A stretch of DNA of 64,000 nucleotides from Reticulitermes speratus. Its lineage: Eukaryota > Arthropoda > Insecta > Blattodea > Rhinotermitidae. The first letter of the stretch is position 1. Every line of letters starts with the position of its first letter. Shown here piece after piece: positions 1 through 8,934 of this stretch. A program made the translations under genes and the position numbers. Below the pieces are notes generated by a model. It ran no database searches and was not told the origin of the DNA. It saw only the letters and a program-made list of their open reading frames with translations. The stretch is from assembly GCA_021186555.1 (NCBI GenBank), contig JAJKFL010000011.1, forward strand, positions 34,914,923 to 34,978,922, given 5' to 3'.

Positions 1-1399
1 CATCTCCTTCGTCGTATTTGAGCAACTTTACGTTAAGTCGAAGGAAGTGACAGGTCTGTACCGACTGGTTCAACTTGCTGTTTCAAGCAGCTTACTTGGT
101 TTTTAAGTAAAGAACTGACTACCTGATCCAAGCGTTATGCTTGAGTTAGGTAGAAGAAATAGCTCCTGTAATAGACTTTGATTGAGTAAAGACTATTACA
201 TAAATTTAATTATTTTCATATAGATTGATACTTCATATTTTGTCGTTTAAGGTGTACGTTGACTAGTTGAAGCGTTGAGACAGTCTCGTCACGCAGTTCG
301 GTTATGCACAACAGAAGGTAACCGCAGACGTTTCCCTCATTCCCTGCAATAGTGTTCGAATTAATGTTGAAGGAATAACACGTTGCTCTGTCCTTACCTA
401 CCTTCGTATGTACTTTGTAAACCCTTACGTGTGACCTTTATAACTCCGTGTAAGTCCTTGTCCACCCAATGGCGATGTTTCAGGCCGACCACTGAGACCC
501 GTAATTATCTCGTAGGACCTGACCTGCACACTCAGACTTCAATCTGTATTTCTTTTCATCCTGTTTAGGCGTAAGTAACTTGGATAATAACACTCGCCGG
601 GGGGGGGAGGTTATCGGCCGTGGTTATTAGGACTTTTGATTTAGGAATGATTCAATTAAGAAATAGGTGGAATGTATTTTTTGTCATTACACCACCCAAA
701 TAATTATCGTTATCAAAATACACGAATTTGGTATTTCCCTTTTCTTCAACTCAGTAGCCAAAAAACTGTTCTTGGATAGAAACGTATTGGAGGGGAATTT
801 GCTCGAATGTACCCCCCCCCCCCCCCCCCACGTTAAACCTATGATTCGCACATTACACCGTGCACTCTGCTTCAAGTTTTTGGAAGTGTTTTGCTCTGCA
901 ATTCTACGCTAAATATATCGGTTTATTTTTGGTTGCCGTATGTTTATAACTTCTTATTTCAGTTAGTAAATTTGAGCTTATATTTCGTGAAAAGTGATCG
1001 TTCATGAATTTAAGTAATTGTTATCATTTTGTAAAACGGCCCTTGTTCTACTTTGTATTTTTCGAAATAACTCTGAATAAGAAAACCAGTTGAACTTTCG
1101 AGCCTATATGGAAAAAAGAATAATGATGTAGTTCAAATGATGATGCTGTGTAGATCTTCATATGTGATCTCTCACAGGAAGTGAATAACATACAAATAGA
1201 CATTATAGATCAGCTGAAAGAGTGAGAATAAATGTCTATAATTATTGGTAGAGATGAATGTACTTATATTGGTGAAATTCACAAAGCTCTATTATCAGAA
1301 CGGCATTTGAAAGCCGACGGTAGCAACAGCAAAACAACTCTCCTGCTGTACAAAGTGAAAGTCCGGGCGCTTATGGGTTTTGGTACAGAGACGGAATAA

Positions 1400-1600
1400 G
1401 GGTGACACCTAGGATGAACTCGGCGCAGATGGAAGTATAATATTAACACTGGTCGTGAATTCACGGGGTAATAGTGATTCATCTAGATTTCGTAGGGATC
1501 TTGTGAACACAGTAATGGACTGTCGGTTTCCGTACAATGCAAGATATTTCTTGACTAAAGAAGAAGTATCAGCTTCTGAAGGAAGTCTGCTGCATGCAGT
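1400..1600 (+). mobile_element. Decayed 3' end of a non-LTR retroelement
   Basis: The plus strand resembles the end of the better preserved element at 55484-55866: a stretch matching the codons for a WEDDIK-like motif, then GTGAACACAGTAATGGA corresponding to VNAVMN, then the tail leading to AGAAGGATTCTGCTCC-like sequence. Frames are broken. The same remnant sits at equivalent places in the other I1 blocks (about 13830-14000 and 32230-32440), so the insertion predates the duplication. Confidence 0.5.
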
Positions 1601-2884
1601 CAGTTTGTCAGTTTCAGTTTGTTGACAGCCTTCCTTATTGTTCACAGTAAACTGACTGCTTATGTCATTTGGTCCGTCGTTACATCCTGTGTGTGTGTGT
1701 GTGTGTGTGTGATCGTTACGATGTTAACCGCTGTGCTGTACTATTTGTCAATAACAATCCACATAATGCAACCCGCTCTTAGTTCACGTCGCTCAGCTGT
1801 GTCCCCACATCGCACGCACGATATCAAACACCCTGTAGCTCCAGTGCTCATCTCCATGTTCTACTTGTGTACTAACGTGGCTCAGAACTGAAACTAACTA
1901 ATCCACGTGTTTCCCTTTATCCTCGACTTGATGTAGGGTTTCACGTGAACTTATGTTGGGTGTATTTTAGTAGTGTCTCACAGGGATTATGTCCACATAT
2001 CATTTCACGCTACCAGAGTTTCCCCAGTGGCTACACTCGCCCTCTCTTACTGTACACATCCATTCTATAAATATACATTTCTCTATAAAGTATAGATGAA
2101 GATTATAATGTGGGTTTGCAGCTCTTGCGTACTGAACATTCTCAAAAACTGTATGCTGCAATATTTAATTCGATAAGGCTGTCTTTGGTGTCCGTGGTAC
2201 AGAGTTCAAGTCATAGTTAACCTACACCTACGTCCACATACGTAAACACACATAGGAAAACACCTTAGAAATCAATTTTAAATATTTACGCAACAAGTAA
2301 ATCTACTGCATTTTTAAGACCTGCTGCGTAATCTGTGTTTTATTTTCCACAAAATGCTGTTTATTTCATAATTATATTTTTTGTTGTTCAAATAATGCTC
2401 ATGTTTTTCATAAACCATGCACTGAAATTTGAATACGCACCCCCCTAGGATAAGTCTTAATTTGACTCTACCTTGACACTGCACAATTTTGTTGCCTGTT
2501 CATAATACAGATCTCCATAGACAATCAAGGAAAGTTGCTGACTAAAGTAGACAGATAACCGCGTTAAGGTTTCCAGTTATCTTAAACGGTCCCGTTAGAT
2601 GTCACGCGTTACAAAATTGATTCATCGTGACGCCACTCACAAACATATTGCTTTATCTTCAGTGACAGTAGCACGGCGCTCAGTGTCGTGTGTACAGCAG
2701 CAGTTGGTGGTGGGGAGAACTGCACTTCAGATAGGGGACGTTAGAGGAGACTGGAGAAAACTACGTAATAAGAAGCTTGATGATTTGTATGTAGGGGAGG
2801 ATGATGAACTTACGGAGGTGAGATTAATGGGAATATGACTTCTTTGCGAGAGAAGAGAAATAGGGGGAGTAGAGGTAGAGGTCC

Positions 2885-3230
2885 ACTCATTCTTGAGTTG
2901 TCGACCTCACTCTTTGGCCGCCCTACCCACGGGAAAGAACACCGGTACCGACTGAATAGGATCCTTAGTGGACCACAGAGGCGGTCCGGACAAAGAAGGT
3001 GACAATATATACTGAGTATGAATACAGAAATATGTCAGGGAAAGAAGACTTGGGAGAACTGGACGTAGATGACAGGTGGAATTAAAATGGACCACCAAAT
3101 AAAGAGGTGGATAAATATAGTACAGCTTATCGTCCTTTGAGCTTGATAACAAAGCTTCGTCTTTCACAAGTTATTTTGAATTGTGACCCGCTGATAGCAC
3201 CTGAAGAAGGCTTCTGCTCCGTATAGTGAG
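2885..3230 (+). mobile_element. Second decayed non-LTR 3' end in I1 copy 1
   Basis: GGGAAAGAAGACTTGGGAGA and GACGTAGATGACAGGTGGAA match the [16 protein letters not shown] coding segment of the element at 55484-55866, and the block ends near GGCTTCTGCTCC like that element's 3' end. No open frame survives. The left edge (about 2885-2960) resembles a fragment of the SINE family found at 50430-50625. Shared with 33725-34390. Confidence 0.45.
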
Positions 3231-3300
3231 CTGCAGAAATAATACGAATGCTAATGCTGAACACACAGAATATATTGTGTACAGGAAAATTGCCTGGAGT

Positions 3301-3345
<45 letters not shown>

Positions 3346-3346
3346 T
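3301..3346. repeat. (CA)n(TA)n microsatellite
   Basis: A short CA run followed by about 36 bases of alternating AT. The equivalent place in I1 copy 3 (about 34460) lacks it, so it expanded after the blocks separated. Confidence 0.9.
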
Positions 3347-3635
3347 TCCAGTTCCTTAAACCCCTTCTGTAGCATGAAAATCCGATAATAACAGAACACG
3401 GATATCACAACTATATTAATTAGTATCACGCATTCCTTCAAATGTTCCCCATGAGGAAGGAGACACACTATAAAATACAGAGAATGTGCACGGTAGATAC
3501 AATAGGGTTGGTGTGGTAACATAAATTAATTTAGAATAATTTATAGAATGCTTCATGTTGTAGAAATGTTTAAACAAACACCATTAAAGCACAGTCACAA
3601 ATTGTATATTATTATCTGACTTTTCACTGCTCCAA

Positions 3636-3680
3636 TACTCGTATGTTTCGGTCAATCATATAGCCATCGTCAGAAAAGCA
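3636..3680 (-). other. Decayed hammerhead-like motif of a Penelope-type 3' end
   Basis: Minus strand reads CTGACGA, a bulged T, a loop segment opened by GG and closed by CC, then GAAACATA. This fits the CUGANGA...GAAA core of hammerhead ribozymes, but stem I and stem III no longer pair well. It is present at the matching spot downstream of B3 (34806-34846) and B4 (46308-46350), so it is an old insertion copied with the genes. Confidence 0.5.
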
Positions 3681-4101
3681 TTCAATATTACATATATAAT
3701 TAGTAAGGCCCGTGTAGATTGTACCTACAAGATCAAATAAATTATAACACTTATGCTTCGATAGCACAATATTTATTTTGCAGTTCCCTTTCTGATCGCT
3801 TTTACATTTAGGAATTCCATTTTAGTTAGGCATTATGGAATGACTTTTCTTTAAGAACCGTTTAAATCTCCAAACATGTCAGTACCAAGTAGTAACACTT
3901 TTTTACTGTCTGTTAATATAGTTACATCGTATTTTGTTCTATATTTGGAAGGTTCTACTCGTACATAGCCTAATACTGCAACACATCGTTGATTCCTTTA
4001 CCGCGAGGAGACGTTTGTATTTACACATGTAAAAACAAATATATGTAAGTAAACAACATAAAACTGTTCTTCCAGTTACGATACATAAATGCTACATTAC
4101 A

Positions 4102-4612
4102 TTAACATAACTGTTTCGTAACTAGGTTCTGTTCACGGTCACTCTTTGAGCTCAACTTTGTCAGCGAGTAGACATCACTCTTCTGAGGAGCATTCGAGCT
4201 GTCCCTCAGTCTCCTCTTGACCACCACCAAAATGATACCTCCAGCAATAACAGTAACACCCGACAGTACAACAATCACATTTAAGATGGTTTTCATTTGG
4301 GAAGGGCTTCCGTTCATGTCATTGATAAGTAAGCCTCTTTGTCTGGTTGTCGCTCTGAGAAAAGTCCTCAGCCCCTTTTGATTCTGTAACTGAAATCCGA
4401 TTCACAACTGGTTGTCGCTGCCATAAAGCTTTACAGATATATTTCTGTGGACACACAAGGCATCTATCACGTCCCATGTACGTCCCCTAAAGTGTTCTGG
4501 AGTCGCATAGTGCAGAGTCAGTTTGTGTTTCAATTCCCGCCATGCTTCGCCTAAAGCAGAACAGTCACAATTCCACGGATTCCCTGACAGGTCCGTAACA
4601 GCTGTTGTATTG
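4102..4612 (-). pseudogene. C-terminal fragment of a class B LRR receptor
   Basis: Reading leftward on the minus strand from about 4612 one finds the last part of a class B gene: the LRRCT (TAVTDLSGNPW, NCDCSALGEAWRELKHKL, a final Cys near 4450), then a stalk, a GSPSQM motif, a hydrophobic helix (about VIVVLSGVTVIAGGIILVV) and a basic RLRDSS stop-transfer as in B3. Everything upstream of the LRRCT is gone; sequence beyond 4612 is unrelated. The stalk is frame-disrupted, the tail lacks the YEQVPTR stretch, and a missing base near 4125 shifts the frame so that the IYERV terminal tyrosine motif is lost. No start codon or signal peptide exists for this fragment. Confidence 0.85.
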
Positions 4613-4931
4613 ATTGCCTCATCTAATTGAATTTAATAATTTAAGTAGTTTAAAATACATGTGTAGAGTATGTTAAATTTGTAGTCAGTATACACAGTAT
4701 GTATCATGTTATGTACACTTCGTATCTTTTAGTTTCGCTTCTCTAACTGTTCCACATCTGCAGCCAGTGTTACGCCTCCCATCATATGATGGTAACTGTG
4801 AACCGCACAGTGACACGGATAAAGAGGAGCGTGGTGCATTGTGGGTTGTGTTAGAGCAGCTGAAGTACACAGACCTTACGAAAGACATGGGCATGCAAGA
4901 AAGGGCAATATTAAAATGTAATTTATATAGA
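4613..4931. other. Unassigned DNA
   Basis: No gene, repeat family or RNA is recognised in these about 320 bases. Both strands have short open frames without family resemblance. Confidence 0.5.
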
Positions 4932-5116
4932 ATCCCGCCAGGGACATGGATGTCTGTCTCTTGTGAGTGTTTTGTGTTATCACGTAGAGGTCTCTGCGAC
5001 AGGCTGATCACTCGTCCAGAGGACTCCTACCGAGTGTGGTGTGTCTGAGTGTGATCGTGAAGCATCGACAATGGGAATGCCTTGGCCCACTATGGGCTGT
5101 CGAGTCATGGAAAAAA
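4932..5116 (+). mobile_element. SINE family 1, 5'-truncated copy
   Basis: Starts inside the tRNA-like head (AATCCCGCCAGGGACATGG) and continues through the family body: GTCTGTCTCTTGTGAGTGTT, AGAGGTCTCTGCGAC, CACTCGTCCAGAGGACTCCT, GTGATCGTGAAGC, ending GTCATGGAAAAAAG. Other copies lie at 38112-38365 (+), 39905-40122 (-), 41029-41287 (-), 54622-54846 (+), 57561-57827 (-) and 63483-63725 (+). Confidence 0.85.
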
Positions 5117-5416
5117 GTATTTACAATATACATGTGTCGCACTGTATTCTTCACCTCAGCATGTCTGTTGCAATACTGTATCAACGAAATGCAATAGTAA
5201 TGTATTAGCAATAGTAATATGTAAGTACGTAATACAGATAGTACAGTGCTAATGCCAGGAAGCTGCACGTTGCAGTTGGCATGATGTGCATGCCTCAGGA
5301 CACGTGGGACATGAACACTGACGAAGGAACGTGGCCAGGAATTAGGGTCACAGTGCGAGGGATGTTTCAGCCGTAACTTGGACACTGTAAGTGCTGTCAG
5401 TAACACATGCAGATTT
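5117..5416. other. Unassigned DNA
   Basis: Apparently unique in the window. No gene or repeat recognised between the SINE and the satellite array. Confidence 0.5.
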
Positions 5417-6269
5417 GTAGAAGTGTGCTTCAGTATCTCCGATATTTACATTAACTTGCAAGGTTTGCAGTTACTGTCTTGCTATATATAGTAATGTGTG
5501 TGCTGTGTAGCTGACTGATGTCTAGAAGTGTTACTAAGTACTAGAGGTGACGTAATTTGTAGAAGTGTGCTTCAGTCTCACCGATATTTACAGTAACTTG
5601 CAAGGTGTGCAGTTACTGTCTTGCGATATATAGTAATGTGTGTGTTGTGTAGCTGACTGGTGTCTAGAAGTGTTACTAAGTACTAGAGGTGACGTAATTT
5701 GTAGAAGTGTGCTTCAGTCTCACCGATATTTACAGTAACTTGCAAGGTGTGCAGTTACTGTCTTGCGATATACAGTAACGTGTGTGCTGTGTAGCTGACT
5801 GGTGTCTAGAAGTGTTACTAAGGACTAGACGTGACGTAATTTGTAGAAGTGTGCTTCAGTCTCACCGATATTTACAGTAACTTGCAAGGTGTGCAGTTAC
5901 TGTCTTGCGATATATAGTAATGTGTGTGCTGTGTAGCTGACTGGTGTCTAGAAGTGTTACTAAGTACTAGAGGTGACGTAATTTGTAGAAGTGTGCTTCA
6001 GTCTCACCGATATTTACAGTAACTTGCAAGGTGTGCAGTTACTGTCTTGCGATATATAGTAATGTGTGTGCTGTGTAGCTGACTGGTGTCTAGAAGTGTT
6101 ACTAAGGACTAGACGTGACGTAATTTGTAGAAGTGTGCTTCAGTCTCACCGATATTTACAGTAACTTGCAACATGTGCAGTTACTGTCTTCCTATATATA
6201 TAGTAATGTGCGTGCTGTGTAGCTGACTGGTGTCTAGAATTGTTACTAAGTACTAGACGTGACGTAATT
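5417..6269. repeat. 142-bp tandem satellite, six copies
   Basis: The word GTAGAAGTGTGCTTCAG recurs at 5417, 5559, 5701, 5843, 5985 and 6127, an exact 142-bp period. Units differ by few bases; the first and last are the most divergent. Two unit-end types (AAGTACTAGAGGTGACG and AAGGACTAGACGTGACG) alternate in units 2-5, suggesting growth by dimers. About 65 bp of the unit (GCTGTGTAACTGACT, TCTAGAAGTG, CTAATGACCAGAGG) exist once each in the other I2 blocks at 18953-19020 and 24172-24240, so the array grew from local I2 sequence. Confidence 0.95.
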
Positions 6270-6461
6270 CATAATAACTGATCCATCACAGCCCCAGTTT
6301 GCAGCGGACATTAACGAACGTAATGGCGATATATGGACGGTGTCAGTCATGTCGCTGTACTGCGGGCCTCCACTCTATGTTTAATGAAGAGGTGGATTGT
6401 TTTGGGCCTTCGGTTGGAGCTACTTCGAGTAATATCCAATGTCACAATTTACTTCCGTATT

Positions 6462-6686
6462 CAGTGGCGTACCTTATACCGCGGGACGAGAAAGCACAGC
6501 GGTCGCCATGAACGTTCACAAAGTTCAAGTTTATTCAACTTCTATTTTTTTCACTAAATTTTGTTGAGGACAGAAAATTAAATTTTTTTTCCATGTGACG
6601 TATTCAATTTGCCACATATTTTGCCGCCCCTTGCACTCTGCCGCCCCCGGTGACCGCACCACTCGCCCCCTCCTGGCTACGCCCTG
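6462..6686. mobile_element. hAT-like MITE, copy in I2-1
   Basis: Begins CAGTGGCGTA and ends GGCTACGCCCTG, an imperfect inverted repeat, with the flanking TTCACATT at right. It matches the cleaner copy at 19198-19453 and a truncated one at 24421. Ends beginning CAGTG with 8-bp target duplications are typical of the hAT superfamily. No coding capacity. Confidence 0.65.
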
Positions 6687-6999
6687 TTCACATTTTCCAT
6701 TGCACTGATGTTTTAATCCTGTTTATTAAACACCGACACAACAAATACAGTGTACTGAAGACGACGTTAATTAGTGTCCATACGTGGGTGCACTACATTA
6801 TAATGTATAGGCAGTGATAAGAGTGCATGTACCGTGCGCATGCGCACTGAACGTTGATGACGTATCTGCTGCAGTGTTTATATTCATGAGCCTCTCTTTG
6901 CATTCCTTAGTGCGAACTTCATAATACAATTGGAGATAATTGCGGAATGGGAAAATTGATTCTTCGAAATATTACAATATAGTAATAAATTAGTTTAAT

Positions 7000-7260
7000 G
7001 AGATTCAAGGTGTTGAGGTGGGCAGGGCATGTGGCTCGCATGGGGAAGAAGTGAAATTCATAATGTGTTTTGGTGGTAGAACCTGAAGGGAAGAGAACAC
7101 TTCTAAGGGTACGCGTAAATGGGGAGGTAATATTAAAAAGCACCTTAAATAACTAAGACAAGAATGTGTAGATTGGATGCATGTGGCTCAGGATAGGGAG
7201 CAGATAGACATATTGTGAACAGAGCAACGAACGTTTGAGTTCCAAAAATGTGGGGAATTG
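7000..7260 (+). mobile_element. Decayed non-LTR 3' end, I2 type
   Basis: GGGCAGGGCATGTGGCTCGC (RAGHVAR) through GGCTCAGGATAGGGAGCAGA (AQDRE) corresponds to the [10 protein letters not shown]...AQDRD segment of the element at 55484-55866. Indels break the frame. The same remnant is at 19800-20080 and 26080-26370, so it predates the block duplication. Confidence 0.6.
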
Positions 7261-8934
7261 TTAATATGGAAAGCTATCAGATTCCAAACAAGTGACTTGC
7301 TACACACAGATAATTAATTTATTAACTAATTAGCTCAATACAGTAAGATCGCTATCTCTATACGTTCCAAGCACCGCTGCGTACACCGACTTGCCCTAAC
7401 GAACTGTTATGCTTGCTGTGTTTTTTTAATTCCTTCAGTAGCATCAACAGCCGGTAGTAAGCAAACAAGAATAGGCCTAACACAGCTCTGTTGAGTAATG
7501 TAATCGTTTTTTAAATACACCCTGAAGAAGGCAGTACATATCAAGTGCCGTTACACATAATATGAAACGTTCCAGCAAAGTATGAAGTAACTCAGGGCGT
7601 TTACTTCAGCACAGAACAGACTTACTTGAGCGCAGTCATTTGCGCAAACTGAAGCTAATTTCAAATTGGTTATCTAGGTTTTGTAACAAGCATAATGTGT
7701 TCTGGCTTGTGACGCCGTGTATTCTTGTACAAACTTACCGACGTTATGCGCCTCTTTCGGTCTCCCATCTCTTTCGCAAAAGCCGGTAGATCAACCGGCT
7801 TGATGCCTTGACAATTCCTCAGAAACCATGACCGATCCCATCTCCATATTGCATTTCATGAAAAATAATTCTCATTTTCCAAAACTTGGTCTCGCCAAAA
7901 TTTTTGTTTCCTATGACACAGACCCCCCCCCCCTTTCCCCAACTTTTCCATTGACTCACTGTCACACATCGTTGTTTCCTTGTGTTCCAGTATATTTTGC
8001 GTTTGACACAATCTTCTGCCGTAACAAATTAGGCAAAAGCTTCTTACGAATTGTCAGTGGATTTCTGTTATAACACACGGTGTCAAGACCCAAAAGACAG
8101 CATTCTTGACAGTTACTGTCTTTAAGAATTAACGTAATCATAAAATAAATATAATTTTAAATACATTCCAGTGGCACAGCAAGGTGTCGCAAGCGGTTGA
8201 AATTGTAATTTCTGTATGGCAGTTAATCGACTCGCATCTGCATTACTGTACCGACTGTGTGGACTGAGGTTTTTGTCACTTCGTTCAATCCTTCCAAGTG
8301 ACTGTCAGATGGTACCACAAAACAAGCCATTTACACTTTGTTCCACATAATTTCCTGTGATTGCATATTAATCTTTTGCGTTTAACAAAGATATTCTCTG
8401 CATATACAAACTGACCCAGCACTGCAGTAGTGTAATAACAACACTGTAACGCGATACGCCACATTAAATATTTCCTCGTCCATTTGTTCCTAAGGTGGCG
8501 TATATAGGCGTTTTAAAAAGTACCACTGCACAACAAAACACACTGATTACAGTAGTGGTAAAGTGCTCAAACTTTTATTGGAATTTCACCCACAGATATT
8601 TTTGTGCGTTCTAATTTGTACTTAAATTACTATAAATAAACAAAAGACAAGTATCCTTCCCGGAATCACGAAGATATGATCCTAACTTTTGCCATGTCAT
8701 TCACAATGTATTTCTTATTTTGGTTCTCCTTCTCAACGAGGTTTTTTTTTACTGTAAAAGTGTCGCTCATTAGTTCAATGGCATTTCTGTTAACACATGT
8801 GGTTTCTTGCTAAGCACTGTTTTAGAAAAATGTAACATCGTTTGTCTGCATACTCAGACATTCATACATGAACACACGCAACACCAAATGAATTTTACAT
8901 GTCCGATACAAACTTTGCACTGTCATATTTCAAA

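Larger units (their letters stand above)
1..4101. repeat. I1 intergenic block, copy 1 (open at left edge)
   Basis: Non-coding DNA recognisably the same as 12256-15060 and 30540-35291, so it is one of three paralogous copies of the block that lies between class A and class B LRR genes. Relative to the other copies it lacks roughly 270 bp near position 390. It contains a C-tract of about 20 bases (811-829), a (GT)n run (1690-1711), an (AT)n run (3309-3346), two old retroelement 3' ends (about 1400-1600 and 2885-3230) and a decayed hammerhead-like motif (3636-3680). Short open frames here do not resemble any family and are not supported as genes. Confidence 0.75.
6270..8934. repeat. I2 intergenic block, copy 1
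   Basis: Paralogous to 18600-21704 and 23830-27997; each copy lies directly 3' of a class A LRR gene. Contains the hAT-like MITE at 6462-6686, a decayed retroelement 3' end at about 7000-7260, a C-tract at 7921-7934 and conserved but non-coding sequence such as CTGAAGAAGGCAGTACATAT (7532). No gene is supported. Confidence 0.75.

Noticed and set aside
4709-5406. Frames of 93-132 codons on both strands
   Set aside because: Overlap a SINE and unassigned DNA, with no family resemblance or gene signals.
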